Below are positions 27,098 through 36,371 of a stretch of DNA of 64,000 bases, one piece after another; the first letter of the stretch is position 1; each line of letters starts with the position of its first letter. The translations under genes and the position numbers were made by a program. This stretch comes from CAIUGU01 sp965279735 (lineage in GTDB: Bacteria; Pseudomonadota; Gammaproteobacteria; Steroidobacterales; Steroidobacteraceae): contig OZ257260.1 of the NCBI GenBank assembly GCA_965279735.1, positions 248,001 through 312,000 on the forward strand, read 5' to 3'. Under the pieces are notes generated by a model, which saw only the letters and a program-made list of their open reading frames with translations, made no database searches and had not been told where the DNA came from.

Positions 27098-28174
27098 TCA
27101 ACGATCCTTGTGGATACCGACCCGGTCGCCGCCAGAAGGTCCCAGCCAGATTTCCTTGTCGATGACCAATGCCGTTGCGTACCTCGTCAATAGCGGATTG
27201 GCAGTGCCCCGCGCGAGCGGGGTGACCGACATGGTTGCCGGATCTATAGCATCGACCGCATAGCCGCGAGGGCAACTGAAGTCGGCCCTGCCGCCATTGA
27301 TGGCTTTGGGTGGGCCACCGCAGGCAGGTTCGTCATCGAGCATTCCCGCAGTAATCAGTCGACGATTGGCCGTGTCCCAATGAACGTTGTCGGGAGCAAA
27401 CCCGTGAAGCTGCGCGACTTTCTCGGTCTTGACGGGATTGGTGCGCGAGAACTGCACGATGGTCTGGCTGCCTGATGCGGCAACGAAGAAGCTCTTGCCA
27501 TCCAGGCCGGCTTCGATGCCGTTGTTTCCCGCGAGCTCCGACCCTGCAAGCAATCGGAAAGAAGGCGTTCCGGGCTTCCATTCATAGACGCCACCGGTCG
27601 GTTTTCCGGCCAGCATTTCGCCCCACGTCTTGTCGGGGTCGACGAGGACAGTTGCCATGATGGTTCCATCCGCAAACGACGTAACTGAATTTGCAGCCAG
27701 TCCCGACGGCATGAGCACGCAACCTTTCCAGCTCAACGTGGGAACGTTGGGTGTGGCATCGAGGCTGAAGACCTCGATCGCTTCGCGGGTACCGTGCGTC
27801 ACCACATACAGGTTGAACGTCTTGTTCCCTGTTGATCGCAGCGAAATGCCGTGCGCGATGAATTTCGATTTATCCAGCGGCCCAGGGCAGGAGCCGAAGG
27901 TCTGTTTGTCCCATTTCGATCCGGCGGCCTCCGCAGGAAACACAGACTGGGCTTCCTTGCGATCAGCGTGGATGAGGTGCAGTCCGCTGCCTTCCTTCGA
28001 ACCGCTGGTCAATACCCAGCGCGTGCCCGGGATCAGGAGCAGGTCTTCCGCATTGACGGGGCCTGTGACGAAGCTGAGCGCTGAGACAGGGGATCTGGCC
28101 GGTTCTGCGCCCACTGCATTCACTGCTGCCAATGAGAGTGCGCTGAAAAGAGCGAATCGAATGAGCTTGTACAT
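27098..28174 (-). CDS. exported propeller-like protein of unknown function
   Basis: A 358-residue protein with a signal peptide (LIRFALFSALSLAAVNAVGA). Its repeating pattern (FNLYVVTHGTREAIEVFSLD; GVYEWKPGTPSFRLLAGSELAGNNGIE; VDAIDPATMSVTPLARG) resembles SMP-30/gluconolactonase-type propellers. Four cysteines (SCPGP, GCVLM, ACGG, SCPRG) may form disulfides. AGGGGATGAA precedes ATG 28174. It lies 42 bp before the PQQ dehydrogenase and could bind or hydrolyse its product, for example a lactone; this is inference. Confidence 0.7.
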   Translation of the reverse strand: MYKLIRFALFSALSLAAVNAVGAEPARSPVSALSFVTGPVNAEDLLLIPGTRWVLTSGSKEGSGLHLIHADRKEAQSVFPAEAAGSKWDKQTFGSCPGPLDKSKFIAHGISLRSTGNKTFNLYVVTHGTREAIEVFSLDATPNVPTLSWKGCVLMPSGLAANSVTSFADGTIMATVLVDPDKTWGEMLAGKPTGGVYEWKPGTPSFRLLAGSELAGNNGIEAGLDGKSFFVAASGSQTIVQFSRTNPVKTEKVAQLHGFAPDNVHWDTANRRLITAGMLDDEPACGGPPKAINGGRADFSCPRGYAVDAIDPATMSVTPLARGTANPLLTRYATALVIDKEIWLGPSGGDRVGIHKDR

Positions 28175-28363
28175 TTCATCCCCCTGCGAGCGAAATCGAG
28201 CATCGGCGCTGCTGTGCACCAAAAGACCCGGGTGGGCCATGGAATTCCGGGTGCCGGACTTAAACGATTGAAGATGGGGAATCCGCCATCCCGGGCGGCA
28301 ATAGTTCAAGGCGGGCGCTGCAGCTCATGCGCTGCAGTATTCCCCCGGGATTTCTGCAGGCGG

Positions 28364-28972
28364 CTACGGCGCTGGTCGCCGGAACAACCCGCCGTACACG
28401 GCCTTGCCGAGAATATGTCCCTGCATCGCGCTCATGACTTTGGCGCGGGTTTCAAATGCATCCGCCGTGGGCGTCACATCGAGTTTGATGTCGAGCGCAT
28501 ACAGCTCGAACATGTAGTGGTGATGAGGCCCTGTTGCGGGTGCGCCGGGGCCGCGATACACGGGGCCAGTCACGCTGATCTGGTATCTCCCGTCCGGGAG
28601 CTGCGAACCGCGCGGCACGCCTTCGGGGATGCTCGTGGTGTTCGCCGGGATATTCCAGACCACCCAGTGAGCCTGGTCTTCCGTCGTCTTGTTCCGCGCG
28701 AGGTCGAGATCGCGCATGTTCAGTACGAGGGACTGCGTACCGGCGGGAACATTGATCCAGCTCATGGCGGGGGAGGTGCCTTCACCCGGTGCTGCGCCCG
28801 GAGCGGCCTGCGTGAAGCGCACAGGAATCTGGCCTCCATCGGGAAATCCCTCGACGGTGAGCACCATCGCTGGAGCAGCCGGAGCAGCTGCAGGAGCAGC
28901 GGGTGCCTGGGCTAAAGCGGGCATGGCGGCCAGGATTCCCAGCGTGATCATCGCGCGGACGAGGAATTGCAT
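28364..28972 (-). CDS. YbhB/YbcL (PEBP, Raf-kinase-inhibitor-like) protein
   Basis: A 202-residue exported member of the phosphatidylethanolamine-binding family. After a signal peptide rich in Ala/Pro come the PEBP motifs: GGQIPVRFTQ, TSPAMSWINVPAGTQSLVLNMRDLD, HWVVWNIP and GPHHHYMFELYALD. Bacterial members are soluble periplasmic proteins without a settled role. GGAGA precedes ATG 28972. It is divergent from the GlxA-type regulator gene. Confidence 0.88.
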   Translation of the reverse strand: MQFLVRAMITLGILAAMPALAQAPAAPAAAPAAPAMVLTVEGFPDGGQIPVRFTQAAPGAAPGEGTSPAMSWINVPAGTQSLVLNMRDLDLARNKTTEDQAHWVVWNIPANTTSIPEGVPRGSQLPDGRYQISVTGPVYRGPGAPATGPHHHYMFELYALDIKLDVTPTADAFETRAKVMSAMQGHILGKAVYGGLFRRPAP

Positions 28973-29180
28973 GACTGTCTCCGAGGCGGATTGAAATTGA
29001 GTGCCGGACTTGAATGGCGGGATGTTCACACAGCTCATCGCCGATCCCAAGCACCTTGAGCGGCCCGGGTTGCGATACGCGAAGCGCTCTGGCCGAAATT
29101 GATGTCCCGATGACATGGAATTACCGGATCGGCAGGGCTATCGTCGCTCAAATGCCTCCGTATCAAACAATCGAATACTC

Positions 29181-30185
29181 ATGCCGTCGATGACTTCTTC
29201 TGGAGGTCCGCTACGCGTGCTGATGCTGGCTTTTGACGGCGTCAACCTGCTTGATCTCAGCGGGCCGCTGCAAGCCTTTGAGGCCAGCGAATCCAACCGT
29301 GATGCGCCCGAGCACTACGAAATGATCGTGGCATCGGTGGAGGGCGGCGAAATCCAGACCTCTGCTCGCGTACCGATCGTCACCAGGAAGCTGGCCGACA
29401 TCGAACATCTGGCTTTCGATACGGTCATGGTGGGCGGAGGCAGCCGGAACGGCCGTCCTGCGGCGCCGCCGGAGCTCGTCGACTGGATCACGAGTCATGC
29501 AGGCAAGGCGCGACGCATGTGCTCGATCTGTGCCGGGGCATTCATGCTGGCAGACGCGGGTCTGCTCGAGGGGCGCCGGGCAACCACTCACTGGGTCTGG
29601 GCCAAGCTGCTGCAGGATGAACATCCGGCGATCTCCGTCACCCCCGATTCCATCTACGTGAACGACGGGAAGATGTGGACGTCGGCGGGCGTGACGGCAG
29701 GGATCGATATGACACTGGCATTGATCGAGCAGGACTATGGCTACCGCGTGGCGATCGATGCAGCCCGGAAGCTGGTGGTCTTCATGAAACGCCCGGGTGG
29801 CCAGGCGCAATTTTCCGTTCCGCTGTTGTTCCAGAGCCAGAAGGACGATGGCTTCTCCGAGTTGCACGCGTGGATGCGCCAGAACCTGGCCGACGATCTG
29901 AAAGTGGAGCGCCTTGCCGGGAAAGCGGGCATGTCGGAGCGCTCCTTCAGCAGGGTTTACACCGCGCGTGTGGGTCATACGCCGGCGAAGACCGTCGAAG
30001 CCATGCGCTTCGAAGCAGCGTGTGGACTGCTGGAATCAACTCAGCTGGTGTTGAAGCAGGTCGCCGCCCTTGCAGGATTGGGCAATGAACAGAATCTCCG
30101 TCGTGTGTTCTTGCGGCGCTTTGGTCTCAACCCGATCGAGTATCGGCAGCGGTTCAGTGCCACGCCTGAGCTCACGGACAAATGA
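29181..30185 (+). CDS. GlxA-type AraC-family regulator with DJ-1/PfpI domain
   Basis: A 334-residue regulator: residues of about 10-190 form a DJ-1/PfpI domain (VLMLAFDGVNLLDLSGPLQAF; MCSICAGAFMLADAGLLEGRRATTHW, with the nucleophile-elbow Cys), and residues of about 225-325 the AraC helix-turn-helix pair (LKVERLAGKAGMSERSFSRVYTARVGHTPAK; LKQVAALAGLGNEQNLRRVFLRRFGLNPIEYRQRF). Such proteins sense small molecules and activate neighbours. ATG 29181 or 29190 are both possible starts. Probable target: the DJ-1 protein gene 21 bp downstream. Confidence 0.88.
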   Translation: MPSMTSSGGPLRVLMLAFDGVNLLDLSGPLQAFEASESNRDAPEHYEMIVASVEGGEIQTSARVPIVTRKLADIEHLAFDTVMVGGGSRNGRPAAPPELVDWITSHAGKARRMCSICAGAFMLADAGLLEGRRATTHWVWAKLLQDEHPAISVTPDSIYVNDGKMWTSAGVTAGIDMTLALIEQDYGYRVAIDAARKLVVFMKRPGGQAQFSVPLLFQSQKDDGFSELHAWMRQNLADDLKVERLAGKAGMSERSFSRVYTARVGHTPAKTVEAMRFEAACGLLESTQLVLKQVAALAGLGNEQNLRRVFLRRFGLNPIEYRQRFSATPELTDK

Positions 30186-30206
30186 AACAATCCAAAGGGG
30201 TAATGA

Positions 30207-31064
30207 ATGAGCGATGACCCAAGGTCGGAAGACAAGGCCGAAGACCGCAGGCACTTCCTGCGCTCTGTGTCATTGGGTGGGCTGGGTGCATACATGCTGG
30301 CGCAAAGCGCCGGAGTAGGCGCTGCTGCGCCCGCTGCAATTCCACCCGGCACGCTGGGTACCGCTGGCGCCGGGCCCGGCCGCCTGAAGATCGCCATGCT
30401 CGTCCATCCGAAGATGGTGATGCAGGACCTGATCGGACCGCTCACCGTGTTCAATCTCATGCGCTGCGAGATCCATCTCGTCTGGAAGAATCGCGAGCCG
30501 CTCATCACCGAAGTCGGCATGCCTGTGATGGCAACGACCGTGTTCCGCGACTGTCCCGACAATCTGGACGTTCTGTTCGCGCCGGGCGGTCTCGAAGGCA
30601 CCATCGCCCTGATGGACGATCAGGAAGTGCTGGAATTCTTTGCCGACCGCGGAAGCACAGCACGCTACGTCACCAGCGATTGCACGGGCTCACTGGTGCT
30701 CGGCGCTGCGGGTCTGCTGCGTGGCTACAAGGCCACCAGCCATTGGTCGGTCCGCGATCATCTGGCGTTGATGGGCGCGACGCCAGTGCATGAACGTGTC
30801 GTGCAGGATCGCAACCGGATCACCGGCGGCGGCGTGACTGCGGGCATCGATTTCGGGCTCACGCTCGCGGGTTTGCTGCGTGGGCAGGCCGAGGCGGAAG
30901 CCATCCAGCTCGTGATCGAATATGCACCGGCCCCTCCCTTCAATGCCGGCACGCCTGAAACCGCGCCCAAGGCCGTCGTTGACCGCGTCACCGTCAATCG
31001 GGCCGAAGTGGTTGAGCGGGCGCGACAGAAGGCGAAACAGATAGGGGAGACGTTCAAGAGCTGA
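30207..31064 (+). CDS. exported DJ-1/PfpI family protein
   Basis: A 285-residue protein with a twin-arginine-type leader (RRHFLRSVSLGGLGAYMLAQ) before a DJ-1/PfpI domain: IAMLVHPKMVMQDLIGPLTVFN, DVLFAPGGLEG and YVTSDCTGSLVLGAAGLLRGYKATSHW with the nucleophile Cys in DCTGS. It is close to isonitrile-hydratase-type members, which act in the cytoplasm, so export is unusual. AAAGGGG precedes the ATG. Cotranscribed with the GlxA-type regulator. Substrate unknown. Confidence 0.82.
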   Translation: MSDDPRSEDKAEDRRHFLRSVSLGGLGAYMLAQSAGVGAAAPAAIPPGTLGTAGAGPGRLKIAMLVHPKMVMQDLIGPLTVFNLMRCEIHLVWKNREPLITEVGMPVMATTVFRDCPDNLDVLFAPGGLEGTIALMDDQEVLEFFADRGSTARYVTSDCTGSLVLGAAGLLRGYKATSHWSVRDHLALMGATPVHERVVQDRNRITGGGVTAGIDFGLTLAGLLRGQAEAEAIQLVIEYAPAPPFNAGTPETAPKAVVDRVTVNRAEVVERARQKAKQIGETFKS

Positions 31065-31224
31065 AGACCTCTGGGTACCGCCCATTTCCCCCGGATCGAG
31101 GTGATTTGCAGCCATTGCATGTAACGCCGATGCCCCCATGAACGAAGACCTGATTACGGTCGACGCCTCCGCGCGGCGGCTGTAGTCTTCCCGCAAGCTG
31201 TTCACGATTCCTGGAGGCTAGATC

Positions 31225-31755
31225 ATGGCTGCAAACACCGAGACTGCAATTTTTGCCGGGGGCTGCTTCTGGGGCATGCAGGACCTGATCCGCAAGCTGC
31301 CGGGCGTCGAGTCGACCCGCGTCGGTTATACGGGCGGCGACGTTCGCAATGCGACTTACCGCAACCATGGTTCGCATGCGGAGGGGATCGAGATCAAATT
31401 CGATCCGTCGGAGATCAGCTACCGCCAGCTGCTTGAGTTCTTCTTCCAGATCCACGATCCGACGACGCCGAACCGGCAGGGCAATGATCGTGGCAGCTCG
31501 TATCGCTCCGGTATCTACTACATGAACGACGCCCAGCTTGCCGCGGCGAAGCAGGCGATCGTGGACGTCAATGCATCCGGTCTGTGGCCGGGCAAGGTCG
31601 TCACCGAGGTCGCACCCGCGGGTGATTTCTGGGAGGCGGAGCCCGAGCACCAGGATTACCTCGAGCGGTATCCCGAGGGCTACACCTGTCACTACATCAG
31701 GCCGAACTGGAAACTGCCGCGCGTGGCGGACAAGCCCAAGGCAGCGACGGGTTGA
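31225..31755 (+). CDS. msrA: peptide-methionine (S)-S-oxide reductase
   Basis: A 176-residue cytoplasmic repair enzyme that reduces the S form of methionine sulfoxide using thioredoxin. The active site FAGGCFWGMQ has the catalytic Cys; GVESTRVGYTGG, HAEGIEI and TPNRQGNDRGSSYRSGIYY are family blocks. GGAGG stands before ATG 31225. Its stop overlaps the TTG start of the selO gene (TTGA), so both belong to one coupled unit. Confidence 0.95.
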   Translation: MAANTETAIFAGGCFWGMQDLIRKLPGVESTRVGYTGGDVRNATYRNHGSHAEGIEIKFDPSEISYRQLLEFFFQIHDPTTPNRQGNDRGSSYRSGIYYMNDAQLAAAKQAIVDVNASGLWPGKVVTEVAPAGDFWEAEPEHQDYLERYPEGYTCHYIRPNWKLPRVADKPKAATG

Positions 31756-33260
31756 GTAGTCCGTTGGTACCGGCGAAACAGGTCGCTGCCATCGCATCCG
31801 TCGCTTTCGATAACACGTATGCGCGTGACCTCGAAGGGTTCTACGTCCCGTGGAATGCATCTCCGGCACCCCAGCCCCGATTGATCAGGTTCAACCGCGC
31901 GCTCGGTGAGGAATTGGGACTCGACGTCGACGTGCTCGATTCCGAGGCAGGAGCGCGATTTTTCTCCGGCGCTGAAGTCCTGCCCGGCGCGACGCCACTT
32001 GCCCAGGCTTACGCCGGCCATCAATTCGGTGGCTTCTCGCCGCAACTGGGTGATGGTCGGGCGTTGCTGCTCGGCGAAGTGATCGATCGTCACGGTCGGC
32101 GTCGCGACATCCAGCTCAAGGGCTCAGGCCGTACGCCGTTCTCCCGCGGCGGTGATGGCAAGGCTGCGCTCGGGCCGGTGCTGCGCGAATACCTGATCGG
32201 CGAAGCCATGCACGGGCTCGGCATTCCAACTACACGAGCGTTGGCAGCCGCGATGACGGGTGAAACCATCATGCGTGATGGACCCTTGCCAGGTGCTGTA
32301 CTCACGCGTGTGGCGGCAAGCCATATCCGGGTCGGCACCTTCGAGTTCTTCGCAGCGCGGGGCGAGCACGACAAGGTGCGCCAGCTCGCCGACTACGTCA
32401 TCGCACGCCACTATCCGGAACTCGCAGACAGCGGCGATCGTTATCTCGACTTGCTGTCGGCAGTGGCAGATCGACAAGCTGCGCTCGTCGCGAGCTGGAT
32501 GCACGTGGGGTTCATCCATGGAGTGATGAACACGGACAACATGAGCATCGCGGGCGAGACGATCGACTACGGTCCGTGTGCTTTCATGGACCGCTACGAT
32601 CCGGCCACCGTCTTCAGTTCAATTGATACCCATGGCCGCTATGCGTATGGAAACCAGCCAGCCATCGCAGGCTGGAATCTGGCGCGTCTTGCGGAGACGT
32701 TGTTGCCGCACATAGATGCCGACGCTGATCGCGCTGTCTCACGTGCAACAGGAGTGCTGCAGGGTTTCGGCGGGCGCTACGAGAAGTACTGGCTTGGCGG
32801 CATGCGCCGCAAGCTGGGGCTGACCAATGAAGAGCCGGGCGATATGGATCTTTCCACAAGCTTTCTCGTCACCATGCAAGGCAATGAAGTCGATTTCACT
32901 TTGGCCTTTCGCTCTCTCACCGAGGCCGCCGGCGGTGACGAGCAGCGCCTTCGTGGACTGTTTTCGGGCAGTTCCGGATTCGACAGTTGGTATGCGCGCT
33001 GGAACGAACGGCTCGTGCGTGATCCGGCTGGACTACGATCAAGGCTGGAAGGGATGCGGCAGGTCAATCCTGCTTTCATTCCGCGCAATCATCAGGTCGA
33101 GGCGGCATTGGGCGCGGCGGTGCAACACGAGGACTTCGGTCCGTTCGCAATCCTGCTGGACGTATTGTCGCGGCCCCATGATGACCAGCCAGGGGCTGCT
33201 GCCTATTCCGAGCCGGCACCTTCGGGACAGCCGCGCTACCGCACCTTCTGCGGGACCTGA
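31752..33260 (+). CDS. selO: protein adenylyltransferase SelO (UPF0061/YdiU)
   Basis: A 502-residue pseudokinase-fold enzyme that transfers AMP to Ser, Thr or Tyr of target proteins and is linked to redox homeostasis. Conserved blocks: QLGDGRALLLGEV, IQLKGSGRTPFSRGGDGKAALGPVLREYLIGEAMH (with the nucleotide Lys and Glu), WMHVGFIHGVMNTDNMSI and IDYGPCAFMDRYDP, and the family C-terminus RYRTFCGT, so it is full length. The best start is TTG 31752, overlapping the msrA stop. Confidence 0.93.
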   Translation: MSSPLVPAKQVAAIASVAFDNTYARDLEGFYVPWNASPAPQPRLIRFNRALGEELGLDVDVLDSEAGARFFSGAEVLPGATPLAQAYAGHQFGGFSPQLGDGRALLLGEVIDRHGRRRDIQLKGSGRTPFSRGGDGKAALGPVLREYLIGEAMHGLGIPTTRALAAAMTGETIMRDGPLPGAVLTRVAASHIRVGTFEFFAARGEHDKVRQLADYVIARHYPELADSGDRYLDLLSAVADRQAALVASWMHVGFIHGVMNTDNMSIAGETIDYGPCAFMDRYDPATVFSSIDTHGRYAYGNQPAIAGWNLARLAETLLPHIDADADRAVSRATGVLQGFGGRYEKYWLGGMRRKLGLTNEEPGDMDLSTSFLVTMQGNEVDFTLAFRSLTEAAGGDEQRLRGLFSGSSGFDSWYARWNERLVRDPAGLRSRLEGMRQVNPAFIPRNHQVEAALGAAVQHEDFGPFAILLDVLSRPHDDQPGAAAYSEPAPSGQPRYRTFCGT

Positions 33261-33441
33261 AGTCAGGCGCCTCGGCGCTGCCTTCCTTCCAATACGCACG
33301 CGAAACCGAAACCCTCAAGCGGTTTTCGGTCGACCGTTCGTTATTGTCCAATACAAACCTAAGGCAGCGGATTCTGCTCGGTTGTGTTCAGGTCGGTCGT
33401 GACATAGGCTCCCTGAATCCCGCTCTTCCGGAAGGTAAGTC

Positions 33442-33927
33442 ATGAGCATCGTGAAACTGCAGGTCAATGGCGCGACTCACGAGGTGGATGTCGATCCGAC
33501 GACACCTCTTCTGTATGTGTTGCGTAATGATCTCGACTTGCGTGGGCCGCGCTTCGGCTGCGGGCTCGGCCAGTGCGGCGTTTGCACCGTCATCATGAAC
33601 GGTACGGCCGTCCGCTCCTGTCTGCTGCCGGTGTCGACCGTGAAAGGTGAAATCACCACGCTCGAAGGGCTTTCTAAGGACGGTGCACTGCATCCGTTGC
33701 AGCAGGCGTGGATCGACGAACAAGCGCCACAGTGCGGCTATTGCCAGAACGGCCAGCTGATGACGGCCAAGGCGCTGCTCGACAAGAATCCGAACCCGAC
33801 CGATGCGGAAATCCGTTCCGGCATGGAAGGCATCCTGTGCAGGTGCATGACCTACTACCGGATTCACGCGGCGATCAAGCGCGTGGTTCGCGCGACTGCC
33901 ACGAGTGCAACGGAGGTGGCGAAATGA
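33442..33927 (+). CDS. isoquinoline 1-oxidoreductase-type small subunit, [2Fe-2S] protein
   Basis: A 161-residue electron-transfer subunit of a molybdenum hydroxylase. The plant-ferredoxin-type cluster is bound by FGCGLGQCGVCTV and a later Cys (VRSCLLP); the second cluster by CGYCQNGQ and CRCMTYYRI. GGAAGG precedes ATG 33442. The ATG of the large subunit overlaps the stop (ATGA), coupling their translation. The complex hydroxylates N-heterocycles or oxidises aldehydes. Confidence 0.93.
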   Translation: MSIVKLQVNGATHEVDVDPTTPLLYVLRNDLDLRGPRFGCGLGQCGVCTVIMNGTAVRSCLLPVSTVKGEITTLEGLSKDGALHPLQQAWIDEQAPQCGYCQNGQLMTAKALLDKNPNPTDAEIRSGMEGILCRCMTYYRIHAAIKRVVRATATSATEVAK

Positions 33928-36305
33928 GCACCTTGCAGCTCCCTAAAGTAATTGAGGACGCGCTCCTCAAGCTCAATCCTTCGACTTCGCGCCGGAATTT
34001 CCTCAAGTCTTCGGGCGCCCTCGTCGTCACCTTGAGCGTGGGCGCCATTCCGGGCGCCAAGGCGCTCGCAGCAGCCGTCGGAGCGGCGGGTCCGTATGTC
34101 GATCCCGACTTCCGGCAACTCGACACCTGGATCGTGATTCATCCGGACAACACGGCAACGTTCTATGTCGGCAAGACGGATGGTGGCCAGGGCACGGGAA
34201 CCGCGTTCAGGCAGATGATGTGCGACGAGCTCGATCTCGCCTACGACAAGTCCAGTCTCGTAATGGGTTGCACCGACATCACCCCGGACCAGGGCGGTTC
34301 GGGAGGTTCCGACGCGGTCGAACGCGACGGTTGGCCAGTGCGCAGGGTTGCAGCGGAAGCGCGACGGACTTTGCTCGATCTGGCGGGCCAGCGTTTCGGC
34401 GTGCCGGTCGACCAGCTTGTCGTGGCCAATGCAACGATTGCCCTCAAGTCTGATCCCGCGAAGAAGGTGACCTATGCCGAACTGATCGGCGGGAAGCGCT
34501 TCAACGTTGCGCTCACCGGCAGCAACGTGGATGCCACTACCGGCGTCGCGAAAGTAAAGCCCGTCAATGAGCTCACCATTGTCGGCAAGCCGATGAAGCG
34601 CTACGACATCCCGGCCAAGGTCGACGGGTCGTTGAAGTGGGCAGTGGATGTGAAGCTGCCCGGGATGGTCCATGCGCGCAACGTCAAGCCGCCATTCGCA
34701 GGGGCCTCGCTGCAGCGTATCGATGAATCATCGGTCGCCGACATTCCAGGCTTTCTCAAGGTGATCAGTCGCGGCAACTATGTGGCCGTCATCTGCGAGC
34801 GGGAGGAGCAAGCCATTCGCGCCTTGCGCCAGATCAAAGTGGAATGGAAGAAGCCGGCGGCTGCGCCATTCCCTGCGTCCGAAGACCTGTTCAACTACAT
34901 GCGCACCGCCAAGCCTTCTTCCAGAAGCGAGCCTGAAGTAGTCGGTAACCCGGATGCCGCATTCGCCGGGGCGAACAAGGTGATCGAGGCCGAATATGAA
35001 ATGCCTTTCCAGGGGCACACGGCGATCGGGCCGGCGTTTGCACTGGCTGATCCTTCCAATGGGCAGATGACGATCTACTCCAACGACATGAAGGCGTATG
35101 GCCTGCGCAATGGTGTCGCGAAATTCCTCGACATGCCCCGGGAGCAGGTGCGCGTCGTCTATATGGATGGGCCGCAGGTATACGGCCGAACCTCGGCTGA
35201 CGATGCAGGCTTCGAGGCTGCGTTCCTTGCCCGTGAAATGGGCCGCCCCGTCCGCCTGCAGTGGATGCGCGACGAGGAGACGGCGTGGGACACCAAGGGC
35301 CCGGCCCATGTCTTCAAGCTCCGCGGTGGACTCGATGCGGCAGGCAAGGTGGTGGCGCTTGAGTACGACGTCTGCGCCGCCGACTACAACCATCTCGGCT
35401 ACAACGTGCCCGAGACCGTTCTGATTGCACAGCTCATGGGTCAGCGGCCTCCGCCGACGAAAGGCGAAGCCGAGACACCGTCAGTCATGTATGGCATTCC
35501 CAATCAGCGCATGACAGCGCGCATCGTTGGCATGCCGATGATCTGGGAAACGCCGCTGCGCACCGGGAACCTGCGCGATCCCAATGGCCCGCAAGTCACG
35601 TTCGCTTTCGAGTCGTTCATCGATGAACTCGCTGTCGCGGCCAAGGCTGATCCGGTGCAGTTCCGGCTCGACATGCTGACAGCCAGTGCTGAAGACAACG
35701 TGTTCAGGCGCTCCCGTTCCCTCGCTGTGGTCAATGCAGTCGCAAAAGCTTACGGCTGGGAAACGCGCCCTTCGCCGAAAGCATCGCGCGCGAATGGAGA
35801 CGTGATGTCAGGACGAGGCATCTCGTACACGTATCGCAGCAATACCGTCGCTGCTGTCATCGCCGATGTCGAGGTCAATCGACAGACCGGCCGCGTCTGG
35901 GTCAAACGGCTGGTGTGTGCGCACGACTGTGGCCTGGTCATCAATCCCGAAGGCCTGCATCACACCGTCGAGTGCGGCATGTTGCATGCCTTGAGCCGCG
36001 CGCTCTGGGAGGAGGTGCAATTCGATACGGAGAAGGTCACGAGCGTCAACTGGGCTTCGCATCCCAGCCTCCGGCATTCAGACACGCCAGAAAAAATCGA
36101 CGTCGTGCTGGTCAACGGCGATCCCAACCCGGGACGCTCCGATCTCGCTCCCTACGGCGCGGGCGAATGCAGCCACAAGCCGCTGATTGCAGCGGTGGCC
36201 AATGCGATCCACGACGCGACCGGCGTGCGTCTGCGCAGACCCCCATTCCGCAAGGAGCGGGTGCTTGCGGCGCTCAAGGCGGCTGGGGTATCGGTCACGA
36301 CATAG
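33924..36305 (+). CDS. isoquinoline 1-oxidoreductase-type large subunit, molybdopterin-binding
   Basis: A 793-residue xanthine-dehydrogenase-family catalytic subunit of the single-chain IorB type. A Tat signal (SRRNFLKSSGALVVTL) sends the folded complex to the periplasm. Moco-binding blocks are visible: GKTDGGQGTGTAFRQMMCDELDL, FQGHTAIGPAFALAD, QVYGRTSADDAGFEAAFLAREMGRPVRLQW and the C-terminal GAGECSHKPLIAAVANAI, where the Glu of the GAGE motif is the likely general base. No cytochrome subunit gene follows. Substrate: an N-heterocycle or aldehyde, undetermined. Confidence 0.93.
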   Translation: MSTLQLPKVIEDALLKLNPSTSRRNFLKSSGALVVTLSVGAIPGAKALAAAVGAAGPYVDPDFRQLDTWIVIHPDNTATFYVGKTDGGQGTGTAFRQMMCDELDLAYDKSSLVMGCTDITPDQGGSGGSDAVERDGWPVRRVAAEARRTLLDLAGQRFGVPVDQLVVANATIALKSDPAKKVTYAELIGGKRFNVALTGSNVDATTGVAKVKPVNELTIVGKPMKRYDIPAKVDGSLKWAVDVKLPGMVHARNVKPPFAGASLQRIDESSVADIPGFLKVISRGNYVAVICEREEQAIRALRQIKVEWKKPAAAPFPASEDLFNYMRTAKPSSRSEPEVVGNPDAAFAGANKVIEAEYEMPFQGHTAIGPAFALADPSNGQMTIYSNDMKAYGLRNGVAKFLDMPREQVRVVYMDGPQVYGRTSADDAGFEAAFLAREMGRPVRLQWMRDEETAWDTKGPAHVFKLRGGLDAAGKVVALEYDVCAADYNHLGYNVPETVLIAQLMGQRPPPTKGEAETPSVMYGIPNQRMTARIVGMPMIWETPLRTGNLRDPNGPQVTFAFESFIDELAVAAKADPVQFRLDMLTASAEDNVFRRSRSLAVVNAVAKAYGWETRPSPKASRANGDVMSGRGISYTYRSNTVAAVIADVEVNRQTGRVWVKRLVCAHDCGLVINPEGLHHTVECGMLHALSRALWEEVQFDTEKVTSVNWASHPSLRHSDTPEKIDVVLVNGDPNPGRSDLAPYGAGECSHKPLIAAVANAIHDATGVRLRRPPFRKERVLAALKAAGVSVTT

Positions 36306-36371
36306 GGCCTGTCGATTTTGGCCATCCTTCCACGACTAAGGCACAGTAACTGCCCAATCGAGGAATCCAGC

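Noticed and set aside
28318..28337. 7-bp hairpin CTGCAGC / GCTGCAG after the YbhB gene region
   Set aside because: No T run on either strand and the stem is short.
33708..33923. Upstream extension of the Mo-hydroxylase large subunit
   Set aside because: It overlaps the iron-sulfur subunit in another frame; the ATGA overlap and Tat signal fix the start at 33924.
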